Origin: Mortierella alpina
Lineage: Eukaryota > Mortierellomycota > Mortierellomycetes > Mortierellales > Mortierellaceae
Assembly: GCA_029449245.1 (NCBI GenBank)
Contig: JANATF010000010.1
Location: 992,001-1,056,000, forward strand
DNA: 64,000 nt
Reading direction: 5' to 3'
In this document: piece after piece, positions 24,485 to 36,800 of the stretch
How positions within the stretch are numbered: the first letter of the stretch is position 1
Layout of the letters: each line of letters begins with the position of its first letter
The notes under the pieces: generated by a model
Told to the model about the DNA's origin: nothing
Database searches by the model: none
The model's input: the letters and a program-made list of their open reading frames with translations, nothing else
Made by a program: the position numbers and the translations under genes

Positions 24485-27448
24485 TTAAGCCTGGGCTGCC
24501 TCCAGCTTGAACTCCGATTCCTCTGGTTGGTGAGTGCCCTTGGAAAAGGCAACCGAGCACTTGGCCATTGTTGAGGACGCACGGGTGATCGAGTCCGTCA
24601 TGTAGTAGTCCGAGATAACAGGTGTCAGCAGCGTCTTTGCAGACTTGGCGCCAGCCTTGTTCAGTGTTGAAAGACCCAACGAGGCCACAGCAACAGTGCT
24701 GGGTTCCACAACGTTATAATGGGCAAAGTGGGGGGCAATGTCACGAAGACGATCGCGCACCTGGTGGACATCGTCGTATGGCAATGTGGCTCCTGCAACC
24801 TCAGACAGTGCACGGATAATCTTCCAGTCCTCGCGAGCTGCGCCAGGTGGTGGAACGGCAGCGCGTGTCATCTGGGTACGGCCCTCTGTGTTGACGTATG
24901 TGGCACTCTTCTCCGTGTAAGTCGCTCCTGGCAAGATCACATCAGCATACTGGGCTCCAACGTCTCCGTGGTGACCCTGGTAGACGACAAAGGCATCCTT
25001 GGGAATATCAGCGGCAGAGATCTCGTCCGCCTCGAGCAAGTAAACAAAGGAGGTCTTTCCAGTCTCCTTGGCCTGGGGGACGAATCCAATATCGTAAGCG
25101 GCGGCTCTGCTGGCAGCCTGAAAAAAAATAATCATAATATGAAGTACAAAAGAGTGGGATTAAGTCAGACTATTCACGCTCATATGAAGCCGTATACACC
25201 GAATATGGACAAGCTGGCACTTACGCGCTGAAGAACGTTGTAGCCGTTCCAGTTGTCCTGGAAGAACTTGTCCTTGTGCTGGTCAACAATCTTGGAGACG
25301 GCAGAGAAGACATACTCGCTGTCGGGCAGGTCGGTGACGCCACTTCCGATAATGATCATGGGGTTCTTAGCGGCAGCGAGCTGGGCAGAGAATGCATGCT
25401 TGCCAGACACAAGGGCCTCAAGGGAAGAGGTATCAGCGCCAATGTGGTCATAGTCGTAGGTCAGATCCACAGGGGCACCGACAAGTCCAACGTTCAATCC
25501 GTTGTAGACAAAGGACTTGCGGATACGGGCGTTCATGACGGCAGCCTCGTGGCGAGGGTTGGTGCCGATGAGGAGAAGGGCATCCGCCTGCTCAATTCCG
25601 GCAATGGTCGAGTTCAACAGGTAGTTGGAGCGGAAATCAGCGCCGTGGGCGGGGGTATCCTGGCGACGGTTATCGACAGTGACGTTCTCTGATCCGAGGG
25701 CGTTGACAAGATCCTTGAGCGAAACCAAGGTCTCGGCATCGGCCAACTGACCAGCAATGGCCTTGATTCCAGAGCCAGCGGCCTTCATCTCCGAGGCAAC
25801 CTTCTGGAGGGCATCACCCCAGTTGGCGTTGACGAATGTATCGCCCTTGCGGATCATGGGGGTGGTCAAGCGCTGAGTCTTGAGTCCATCATAAGCGGAG
25901 CGAGTTCTGTCTGAAATCCACTCCTCGTTGATCTCTTCGTTGAGGCGGGGGAGAATACGCATGACTTCGACACCGCGCGAGTCCACGCGAATGCTGGATC
26001 CGAGGGCGTCAAGAACATCGATCGACTCTGTGTTCTTGAGCTCCCAAGGACGGGCGTTGAAGGTATAGGGTTTGGAGAGCAAGGCACCAACAGGGCAGAC
26101 ATCAGCCAAGTTTCCAGACAGCTGCAGATGAGGCGATGCATCCAGAGCGAGTTGAGTGTCCAGAGTAGCAGGTCGAAGTGTGTATAGTCGATTCGATTGA
26201 AGAAAGAATAAAAGCAAAAGGGCCATGGGTCACGTCGTTAGAACAAACTGCTTGTAATTGAAGTATCATTTGGAATATCAAAAAAGTTGACCGCGGTTCT
26301 TACCTCAGAGTTCATGGTCTTCTCAATGTACGTTCCGATCTGCATATCGTTACCACGTCCCGAGGTTCCAAGATCCTGGAATCCAGCGACCTCGTTGGCG
26401 AAACGGACGCAACGGGTGCAGTGAATGCAACGGGTCATGGTGGTTTTGATCAATGGTCCGAGCTCCTTGTCTTCGACAGCACGCTTGCCCACAACCTCGG
26501 TGAAACGACCGCGGTCGGAACCATAACGAACAGACTGATCCTGAAGATCGCACTCTCCTCCCTGGTCGCAAATGGGGCAGTCCAAGGGGTGGTTAGCGAG
26601 CAAGAACTCCATGACACCCTCACGGGCCTTCTTGACCAGCTTTGAGTCGGTCATGATCTTCATTCCAGGCATGACGGGGAAGGCGCACGATGCGACGGGC
26701 TTGGGTGACTTTTCGACCTCGACCAAGCACATTCTGCAGTTACCAGCGACCGACAGACGTTCGTGATAACAGAAGCGGGGGATGTGAACACCAGCCTTCT
26801 CGCACGCCTGGATAACAGCGGATCCAGCTTCAACCTTGACGGCCTTTCCGTCGACAAAGACCTCGACCTCATTCTTGACGATCGCAGAGGTGCGGAACTG
26901 GCGAGGAGCTACATCAGCAAGAAAGAGAGTTCAAATCCCAGGGTGAATATGAGGTCGGCTGTCGGTGAGATTGAGAGACAGTGCTCCTGCATCCTTCTGA
27001 GAAAAAAGTCCAAGGGCGTATCCTGCTGGCTGGACTAGCAGACCGCGTCCACGAATGAAAACAATAACACAAAAAGCACAAACACTGGCGGATTGGGTGT
27101 AATGCCGAGCTGTGTAAAGGCCGGAAGCCGAGGTGATCGTTTTCTTCCGAGCAGGTCATCAGGGACGTGGATCTTTCACGGGCGATGATCGCAACACGCA
27201 TCCGAGCACCAATAGAGACCAGAGGGTCTCTAGAGGGTGGGTTGATATCGATGCTGCCAGACACGGAGCAATGTACGGATTGGATGATGACTAGATCTTT
27301 TCCGACGCTCGGGTTCGCTGTCGGTTGGGCTTCGGCGCTGGGATATTGCCCACGCAGTCCAGGTGAGATGCAAAGAGCGATGGAAATGCGGATTACCTCC
27401 TGCCTGGCGGAGTGCGGCCCTGCTGGTGTGTGATAATGCGCGGAGCAT
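24485..27448 (-). CDS. NDUFS1: NADH:ubiquinone oxidoreductase 75-78 kDa subunit (complex I)
   Basis: Four exons: 27448-27397, 26908-26304, 26121-25225 and 25117-24485, giving 728 residues. Exon 1 plus the start of exon 2 encodes a basic mitochondrial presequence ([15 protein letters not shown]). The 2Fe-2S ferredoxin domain has [15 protein letters not shown]. The 4Fe-4S ligands are [15 protein letters not shown] and [10 protein letters not shown] with a later DVCPVGAL. The C-terminal half is the molybdopterin-oxidoreductase-like domain, with [17 protein letters not shown] and [17 protein letters not shown]. The protein forms the electron-input module of complex I in the mitochondrial matrix arm. 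Length is close to N. crassa (744). The first intron (about 490 nt) is long for this window. It lies between DPH6 and the MEAK7-like gene on the same strand. Confidence 0.96.
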
Positions 27449-27626
27449 GGTGATGGGAGAGTGGGGAGGAAGTGGGATGGAGAGAATAAAAAAACGAATG
27501 CGCCTGTAATCTCACGCTGGCGGAGAGACACACGCCTCCGCCGAACAGTGTTTTCCGAGATTTTCGATACGTCGCGGTACTTCTCGGAGATGCAAGCGCT
27601 ACTTTTTTAATTCTGCCGTCGTTGCT

Positions 27627-30622
27627 CTACGCCTGAAGCAGGCCGGGGATGGTCGGCTGCTTGCCAGCAGCGTGCACGGTCAGCGCGACCAACCCGCCAT
27701 CCGCGATTGCCTGCACAGGCACCAGAGTCAGAGCAATGTTGGTGTCGCCACCACTAGAGCTGCTCTCGCCCCTGGAAGAGGCGCCTGTGAACTGGCACAA
27801 GATCTGCTCAAACACCACCGCTACTGCATCGGGCTGTGCCACGAGTGTGTCGTGGTAGTACAGCGTCATGTTCACAACACTCGCCCACCCATCCTCCACA
27901 CCTGGGCCAGCCCTGGGAGTCCGGTGAGCCTCGAGAACGCGGTCCACTGCCTTGATCATCATGGCCATCATGTCCTTGAGCATAGCGTCAGGAATCTTGT
28001 CTGCAGCAGGTGCCTCACTCGAGACTGAAAGCAATGATAGCAAATCACTCAACGAGGGCGACATTGCCTTGGGCACGTAAATTATGGAGAGTACCGTCAA
28101 CATTGGAGACAGATACCATGATTGTGTCCTGGCCTTCCATGGCACGCCAGGTGCGCCGGTCTGCTCGTGGTCCAGTTGCAGAGTCGTAGGGTGAAGAGCA
28201 CGCCTTTCTAACTGGTACATGTCGTCGTCATCCGTCTCGTAGCCGTCTTCGTCTTCCTTTCCTACTGACTCCCTGTCAGCATAGACCTTGCCCTGGTGCA
28301 ACATGGCCTGCCATTCCACTTGCCCACCCTTGGGGAGTGAAGGCACACATACCGCCAAGAGCGGTGCGGGTGATTTCTAATGTGTACATTCAAAGATGAT
28401 TAACGTTGATCTCTCATTGTGATAGCTCAAGCACTCAAAACGCAAAGACAGAAAGAGAAGTGGTTCCCAACGCACCTTGGTGGCGATACAATCCCATGCA
28501 GCCATGACAGGTCCAAAATCCTTGGGACTCCTCACGTAGACTACACACAGGGCTGTGCGATTGGCGAGGTCGCACTGACGGTTGTTTGCGATCTGTGTTA
28601 GGTTTCTCAAGGACCAGGCGGTTTCTTTCGCCAAGGATGGAGGTTCGGGAAGATCAAGGGTTGAAGGGATCATGCCAATTTGTCCAGCAATAAACGCATG
28701 ATACGCTTGCTGGAATGCCGCGGCATGAACAAAGAGATGGAGATGTTTAGTGAGGTATGCTGGCGAACGAGCAACAACACCGAAAAAAAATCCTGCATGG
28801 GTTTGTGGCACTTGCCTCTGTTGCCTGAGAATAAGGGCCAATGTTGGCGGGTGCCCAATAGGAGATACCCTGGACATGCAAGGTCTGTCTTTGCTTGGGG
28901 ATCGAGGCACCCTTGCGGATGGCAGTGCAGCTAACTTGGATACGACACGGCCTTGGCAAATTTGCTCCGACACACGCCCGGGGAGGAGGGTTGATGCCAA
29001 AAAAAGCCTTGTATGCTCCATTCACGACACCAAAATCTGCCATATCACTGACAAACACTTGCATGAAGACCACCTCCGTCCAAGAAAGTCCTATCCGTTC
29101 AAGTTTGGCTGCAAATGAAAACCATAGAAATAGATTAGCGTCATGGTTGTTCTCTGTACAAGTAACTTGGCTGTGCACAGTGCTCCCAACCTACCTTCTA
29201 CAGTCTTGAGGCAGACAGTGGTCTCTTCGGCTATGCTCATATGCTTCTTGCTTCCCGCTAAAGAAAACAACTCGTGTGCAGTCGTTCCTCCAATTGCGCA
29301 AAGAATATCGCTCTGGTGGGTGGAGAACTTTGAGACTTGGAGCGGTCGTTCATCAAGATCTTGCCTGCCCGGAGCGCGCTGCTGCTGCTGTTGCGGTGTC
29401 TCCTGAGACTCCACTGCCTTGCTTTGTAACAGCAATTGTTTTGAACGAACAATATCCTCAATGGGCATCATAACCGCGTCGGCCTCCCAAACAGGCTCCA
29501 GATTCATATCTGCGATCCAGCTTGGATCTGTTTCGTCCTCGCTTTTGTCCTCAAGATGCAGCGTTTTGAAACGCAAATATGCAACCTGTGCAAACGCGTC
29601 ATCCGAGTGGATAACAACCTCTGACTCGTCTCTAAAGTGATAGGAACCTCATACGAAATCAGTTATTGCAATGGTCCCGTTACATGAATTACGACTGACA
29701 GGTACTTTTGACCCTCTCATCAACTTACACGACAATCCTGCGCTTGAATAAAGGACAATCTAGGGTGATCGTTTCATATTCGCCTCCCTCTCCGCAGATA
29801 TGCAGGTCGTATTCCTGGTTCATTTTGCACAGATGCGAAAACATATCTCCAATGGACCTCCCAAGATGCTGCTTCTTGAGTCCAATGGCTGCAATCTTGA
29901 TCAAAACCGCGTTCACTCCGGCCTGAGCCATCTCGTGCAGCAATTCTTCCTGGTCTCTCTGCCACAGGTACGCCAGCGTCACCAGACCCAAACGCCCACA
30001 GACACTTTCGACTCGTATCCGTTGATAGTTCGACAGGATGGCACCAACACTGACAGCTTCGAGGTCAGGGTGGGCACCTTTGGCCATGGCTAGAAGCTCA
30101 TAAAGATCCTCAGTCTCATCCTGTTCCGTCTTTACGTAATCCGATCCTTGCTCAATAGGCTTTCCTTTGATCTCTTGTCGGTATAAAGGCAACTCAAGAC
30201 AATCTCTGTAAAGATGAATCACATCGTGGCCTACGGTCTGATACATATACGAGTCCAGTTCATCTTGCGACGCGAGATAATAAAGTGCGGTGAGTAAACA
30301 TCAACCGAGGGGCCAGCTCTCCACGTTGTCACCCTGTTAGAGCCCAGGAGAATGCAACAGCAAGGTACCTTTTTTATCCTGTATACTGGGGTGCAAGTTT
30401 CCGAGGGCAATGATGGAGTGTCCGTTGGCAACACACTGCATGAGGTTGTAGAAGCTGTCCTTGCCTCCACTATACGTTCAACCGGTAATAGATCCAGTCA
30501 AATTCCGAATCCCAACGCATGCAAAACAAAAAAAAAACAAGCACATCAGCAGTATGTAACGCTGAACCATATCTCCTTTGTTGATGAGGGAGGCTATACC
30601 TGATCAGTCCAAGAACCTTCAT
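27627..30622 (-). CDS. DPH6: Diphthine-ammonia ligase with C-terminal RidA-like domains
   Basis: Exons: 30622-30600, 30469-30369, 30263-29729, 29631-29195, 29108-28816, 28709-28476 and 28376-27627, about 790 residues if the last is one exon. The N-terminal ATP-pyrophosphatase domain has the PP-loop SGGKDS at residues 8-13 and the DPH6 signature ICGEGGEYETITLDCPLFK. Two YjgF/RidA-like domains follow (HQSDILCAIGG...; AFIAGQIGMIP...), as in yeast Dph6. The enzyme makes the last amidation of diphthamide on elongation factor 2, in the cytosol. The intron after exon 5 begins with GC (28815-28814). The final exon may hide one or two further introns: a TTTCAG acceptor precedes VSSEAPAADK, and an alternative frame before it reads sensibly. 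CASTOR-like gene 115 bases upstream, same strand. Confidence 0.92.
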
Positions 30623-30736
30623 TGTCGTGTTTAGGCACTGGTCGAAGCCGTTTAATGGTGAGAGTTTGCAAAAAGAAAAGGCGATCAACCGCCAAACCAT
30701 GTTGAGTCATTCAATTTTATATACAGAAAAACAAAA

Positions 30737-32643
30737 TTATACAGGTATGCTGCTATCGTCTGCAAACACAACTTCTACGTCGTCCTCATGCCTAGGAAGC
30801 ATCTCCTCAGGATCCACTTCCGACGACGAGTCGCCTTCAGATCCAGAATCCCACTCCGAGTGCTGTGAGTGAGTCTCGTAGTCGTCTGCGACGACCTCCT
30901 TATTTGGATCGTCTTCAGTGACAGCCTGGCTGCTTTCATCCTCCCCATTAGAAGCGACTGACTCTGCTGCGGCCACGGTCTCTTGCACTGGCACATTGGC
31001 GGTCGCGTGCAAACAAGCGACAGCCTCGTCAAAGTCGTGATCGTTGACCATAATGTAATCCGAGTTGAAAGTGCTCAGATAGAAGAGACTGATGTTGTTT
31101 TCATTCAGTGGCCTGGAAAACTCGCTCACGATGCCGCACTCGTCAAATCCAAGAGGACCGTCACCAATGGCAATCAGCCGCCAGTCTCCTGCATGAGTGT
31201 TCAGCGTGTGGTCGGGGAACAGAGCCAGTGTAGCGTCGTCCATGATAAGACTTAGCGTGGTATCTGTCTGGGTGAATGAAAAGAATCGGTCGAGCCTATC
31301 GAATGCAATGATAGGTTACCAAAGCTGTATACGCAAAGTCATGGCGGATAAAGTCAACTGCTTCCTGTTGGAGATTTACCTAGTGTCGAAAAAGATTGAT
31401 TGAAGCAAGCGGATGGCAAGCATATCCATAAGACTCTGCTCCATGCTGGTGATATGAAGCCGATGAGGGTAATCCGCGTTGAAGGGATGTCGTGCCTTTG
31501 TCTGCTTTGCCGGCCGAAGTTTGCTGTGCGGGTCTTCCAGAGATAATGAAGTCATAGCTGCGGCGGGCTCATCTCCTGCAGCCAAGCTATCAACTGGCTG
31601 CTGAGGCTCTCCATCAATACTAGCTTGGCGCTCGCGAACCGCAGAGTCCAAGAGCAGGGCGTCCTGTAATGAGTTGACCTCTGTGGGGCTAAGAGGATAG
31701 GAGTTGTCCCAGGTCTTCAAGTCGCTGACCTGCAATCCCACGTCCTCCAGTGGGTTGTTGCTGATGGAGAATTTAGCGGATAGACATTCCAATGCCCGCT
31801 TGAGGTCGCATTCGGGCATAAGTGTAAAGTCGGCATCGTATGTTGAGATTTGCCTAACGTGATAAGCAGCCATGTCCATGGTTAGATTGTGTAGACACAT
31901 GCGAATACATATAACGAAGCTTCCTTTGAAAATCGGGCAGGAGCGTGCATGCTCTGTTGCTGCATAGCAATCATCCAATGCATGCGGGCGAGGTATGCAG
32001 TCGTCCAACCTTTTGACAGCTTTCCGTCTTGTGCAACGTTGAGGTTGTGCGAATAAAAAGCCCGATCTCCGAATCACTGTCCCTGGTACATTAGTCGCTT
32101 CCAACGACGAAACTTACATGATCGAGACATTGATGTCCGCCAAAGGCCTTGACACCTGCGAGACCACATCCTCTGTGCCTGCAAACATGAAAACGGTCAG
32201 CATTCAGACCAGCACGGACGCAAGAGACAAAATGAGGTGGTCGTTCTGCAGCTGTTGATCAAGACGGGGGTCACTTACCCAGACCAGACTCGCCGGGTTC
32301 GATTTGGACAGCCCTCCAGATGACGTTGCAGACGTTGAGTGCGTCTTTGGGGAAATCACTGACATGGGACTCGTCTAGGATCAACGAGACTTCCTTGTCG
32401 GTTTCCGTATAAGAGAAGAAATGCCGTGGTCTGTGTGTGCAGTTGAGGACGAAATTGATAGGACACGCGTTAAGAAGGAGCTGTAGACCATGGCGAGCGA
32501 GTTCACCGTTCGTCTCTGATGGAGCGTCTGCCATACCCTGCTGGAAAGAGGACGAGCTTCATGAGCTGATGGGTGCATCGAGGGATGTCGCTCTTCTGCA
32601 GCGATGCAAGCTGTAACCGGAAGGGAAGGATGTCGATGATCAT
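30737..32643 (-). CDS. Tandem ACT-domain protein with CASTOR (arginine sensor) architecture
   Basis: Five exons: 32643-32537, 32430-32279, 32178-32118, 31853-31380 and 31295-30737, giving 450 residues. The order of segments follows human CASTOR1 closely. A short opening strand region (ILPFRLQLASLQK) is followed by HQLMKLVLFP; an ACT segment with RHFFSYTETDKEVSLILDE; GTEDVVSQVSRPLADINVSI followed by MQISTYDADFTLM; then, after a spacer of about 130 residues, the second set LDRFFSFTQTD...LSLIMDD, GIVSEFSRPLNENNISLFYL and STFNSDYIMV. The last 90 residues are acidic and disordered. CASTOR1 binds arginine and, when empty, inhibits GATOR2 and so mTORC1, in the cytosol. Arginine binding here is not shown. 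The start Met was set by alignment; the frame continues upstream without ATG. Confidence 0.83.
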
Positions 32644-32807
32644 GTCAAGGTTGCGGTCAGTGGGTAGCAAGGCTTGTTCGAAGGGGTCGATGTCAGTGAG
32701 ATCAGCAGAGTGCGAGAGTGGAGACAATGCACACCAGATTGAAGGAAAGAAGAAATGGGCGATGTGAGTGATGAACGACTACACAAGCAAACCAATAGAC
32801 GAAAACA

Positions 32808-32808
<1 letters not shown>

Positions 32809-32841
<33 letters not shown>
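32809..32841 (+). repeat. Poly-A homopolymer, 33 bases
   Basis: Uninterrupted A run, bounded by C on the left and G on the right. It lies upstream of the CASTOR-like gene. Confidence 0.85.
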
Positions 32842-32843
<2 letters not shown>

Positions 32844-33838
32844 AAGCGATCACACAAACAAAGAGGGGTCGTGAGACACGAGCTGGTATGCATTCGAGTC
32901 AACATGACTGGAGTCATTCCAGTCGACATTTCAAAGTCAGGCTGATGACTCTCTTTGCCCGTGGCCTTGCGTGCTTTGCTGCAACCAGCCTTGCCAGAGC
33001 AGGCTCCGCGCGGTGGAGTTTCGAATTGCGAATCAGACGGGCACCTGCAGACTGCCTTAAGTGAATGACGGCGGCCAGGGAATCAGGTATTTGTGGTGAT
33101 GGGGTCTTGCGATGGGAACCAGACGGAGAATTAAAAAAATAAAAAAAGGGAACGAAAGCGATTGTCGTCGACTACGATAGCATCTTCGCACGTGTTTGCC
33201 ATGGCCCGTCTTTCTGCAGCAAAGACGCATTGATAACACACGCGGCTTAGTGGCCAGGCACCCGGGGCCTCGTTGGGAGGACCCACAGCATGTCGCGCAT
33301 GCCAATCGCTTTTTCCCGCGCTTTGCTTTGCCCCGCGTCATGTTTCCTTTTTAGGCGCACGTTTTCTATGACGGAGACAAGGCGCTCTCTTTACCCGACC
33401 GCAGGTACTCTGCTGGGGCCAGCGCATAGGTGGTCGGGGCTTTTCATCCATCATCGGGCTTTGCATCAACCATCGCGAACGCGGCTGCCACACGTCCTCT
33501 GCTTTCCATACGGCCCTAGCATTCCCATAATGGCGCAATACCCCAGGTCAGGAAGGCGCACTGTCTAAGCGAACCCAGAGGCACGGTCACGACCATGGCC
33601 ATGACCATGACCATGAACCATGGCTACAGTAGTCTGAGAGATACCAGCTCAGCATGGGCCTAGAGACACGTTTTCAACCGCCTCCTGAAGCGCCGTTTCA
33701 GATCGCCTTGCTCAAATCCCGCAGAGTCAGAGCCAAAGGTCACGGTGAAAAAGAGTCAAAAAAAGGCGCATCATCACACCTGGTGGTCAGCCTAAAAAGC
33801 CGCAAAAGCCGCATCAGCGACCTGACTTGTTCTTTTCA

Positions 33839-33844
33839 TATAAA
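33839..33844 (+). promoter_or_regulatory. TATA box of the MFS transporter gene
   Basis: TATAAA 46 bases before the chosen ATG at 33890. It supports this start over an in-frame Met at 33827, which lies before the box. Confidence 0.5.
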
Positions 33845-33889
33845 GCGCCTGTTCCCTGCCTGTCCATCACCCACAGCTCAACCTTCAGC

Positions 33890-36800
33890 ATGGACCCTAC
33901 ACTGCAAGAACTGTACTCGCTGTCGCGCTCAACAACGCAGCAGCGTCCTTTGACGCAAATCCTCTCCTCGTCCCACAACCCACTCGCTAGCCAGCCGGAT
34001 CGAGATCGGCCTGCAAGTGCAGATGCTGGCTCATGGTCGCGCTACCACCCCATGTCGGTGCCATCGATCGCACAGATCACGATCCAGCCCACTTTCCAAA
34101 GTCCTTTTCAGGACAGTCTCTCGCCTCGCTTGAATGCAACCCATCGCAGGCATCGTACTTCAGGGAGCCACCCTAGGCTGTACGGCGAGCCTCCTCAGCG
34201 TACAGCATCTCCAGGCTCGCGCACGACAGAAACCAATGGATCGAGCCAATACTACCGTCAGGGCTCACAGGGTCGAGAAGCTTCACCTCCGCAGTCTCCA
34301 CAGTCAACACCTCATTTCGTATACGACTCATCCGCAGAGCACTACCAGCCGGTGGAGCAACTCGAAGAGCTTGAGGACCACAGCACATGTCCACACTATG
34401 CAAGGCGCGGATCAGACGACGATACATGCAGCAGCTACGCTGATGCTGCACATGGCTACGAGGACCAGGGTCTGGATGACTCATCTTCGTTGCTGCCTCC
34501 ACAAACCCCTACGCCTCTGCCCAAGATACCCCTGTTTGTACTCAGCGTAGTCATCTTCTCGGAACCCCTGACCTCCACGATCTTGTTCCCCTTTGTGTAC
34601 TTCATGGTATGTTGGCTGTTTTAAGTATGCAAATGCGAGCTCGAAATGGAAGCGAACATGGTCATCATTCTACGGACAGAATAGGTACAATAGTGCCCGT
34701 TGCGCAATACCTCCTTGTGTCCTCTTATTCTCGTCTTTGTTGTCATCCCTTCCCCCCTGTTTACTCCTATACTGTCTGTCGTGGAGGAAACACAAAAAAG
34801 AAGATCAGGACTGAACACTGTGCAGAGTGGGTCCGGAACAAAGGCGGATCGCTAATGGCATTGGTCCACCCTCATGCTCTCTCTTTATCTACTTCCCATT
34901 GGCTCACTCCTCTCGCGATTTCTAATGTTGCATCCTCGCTCTAGGTCCGGTAAGAATGCCATGGACTGGCTGCGGAAATGTGTTCTTGCAATGATTCTCA
35001 ACTCTATCCCCTTTTTCAGGTCGCATTAACACTCATATCTTCCATAACCACACCCAAGTGATTTCCACATTACTGAGAATGAGGACGAGATTGGGTTCTT
35101 TTGCGGCTTGATTGGCAAGTACAACATTGGCGGTGCACAAGGAGACCTTCCTGCTCAACAGGTCGAGCAGCGATATGTCTAACGCGCCTTGGATCTGCGA
35201 CTTTTTATAATGATTAGCATCATCGTTCTTCTTTGCCCAGTTCTGTACATCCATCTTTTGGGGCTACATGTCAGATCGTCATGGCCGACGACCGATTTTG
35301 CTCCTAGGTCTATGTGGGTCAACGATCGCATGCATCTTTTTTGGGCTTAGCAAAAGTCTTCTGTGGGCAGTCGTAAGTCGCTCAATGTGTGGGCTCTTGA
35401 ACGGTAAGTGCAATTCGCTGGGTTCGAATAAGCATCAGTAGAAAGCGCTATGCTCACGCGATTTTTCAACTGCTGTGCATCTGCGGTGCTATTAGGCAAT
35501 GTTGGAGTAGCAAAGTCTATGCTTGGCGAGATTGCCGACCCATCGAACCAGTCGCAGGCTTTCGGCCTCTTTGGCTTTGCCTGGGGTATTGGAATGGTAA
35601 GACAGCCACCCTTTTCCCTGCCTTGATCTGTTCCAGAGATGATGAACATGAGAGTGCCAACCTTAACATCTCCTTGTCTGTTTGACTAATGTGTAGATTG
35701 TCGGTATGCCTTGGATATAAAATCTCGTCTCGTTGCTTGACTGATCCTCCATTCCAAAATTGCTCACACCTAGCCTCTGTTTTGAAACTCTCTACCAAAG
35801 GGCCTGTCTTGGGAGGATATCTTGCGAATCCTGCCAAGACGTTTCCAGATACGTTTGGCGATTGGGAGTTCTTCATCGAGTACCCCTATTTCCTTCCTTG
35901 CTTTGTTGCCTCGATGGGAAGCGTTATCGGATTTATCGTTGGATACTTTTTTCTGGAGGAGACAAAAGGCAAAAGAGCCACTCAGGGCAACCCTATGGAC
36001 TTGGAAGAAGAGAGTTATGACGCCCAACTGGACCTTCAAGGCATTCATGTCATGGAGCAAGACTGCACGGCTGAAAGCACCGCTCAGGAGCTAGATGACG
36101 TTGTCTCACCCAAGCCCCGGGGTCCACAATCCTCGCTCGACCTAGACCTTGAACGCCAACCTCTTATTCTACCCCCGAATGCATTGGCAGCACAGCAATC
36201 GAATTCTAGAAGCAAACAGGAGATGAGTCAGACTACACAATACGGCTCGATGGCTACTCTGGCGCCTGACTCTGGCGTCAACAACGCCCCTGCGCCGCTA
36301 CGTTTGCAGTATAGCTCTGCGTCTGCCAGGTCGACCCTCTCACTTCGACCTGTATCAGCACGTCCAAGCATTTATTATCAGCCAAGCGTTGGTTCAGGGT
36401 CCGTGAATGCTGGCATAAGCGCCAGCTTTGCAGACCGACCTTTGAGTACTGGCCGCCGTGCCTCAGTATACGCCTTTTCAAGACCCCTTTCGTCCGGTGG
36501 ACCTTTTTGCACAACAGATCCGGCATCACTCGCACGTCCAACGGCAGAGAACATCCCAGCAGATGCGACCTCCCTGAGCATGTACGGATACATGACGGAT
36601 GCACACGATCGGGCTAGCATAAATGCGGGGCGACAGAGTCAATTATCTTTTGCACCCTCACAAGTATTTGTCTTGCCACAGAATCCCAACAACAAGGACC
36701 CCAATCAGCCAATCCGACTCTTAGTCATTCAACCCGAGGCCGGACTGTCGCCACTCTCGATCACCACTATTGTCGCCTACGCCATGCTTGCGCTGCACTC

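Larger units (their letters stand above)
32644..33889. other. Divergent intergenic region between CASTOR-like and MFS genes
   Basis: About 1.2 kb with a 33-base A run and a small CCATGA-type repeat near 33591-33620. No gene is recognised. Confidence 0.5.

Noticed and set aside
33591-33622. CCATGA-type short repeat
   Set aside because: Only four to five imperfect units in intergenic DNA; no sign of function.
35373-35378. GTAAGT that looks like a strong donor inside MFS exon 4
   Set aside because: Reading through it gives the conserved SRSMCGLLNGN segment; splicing here would remove it. The real donor is GTAAGT at 35404.
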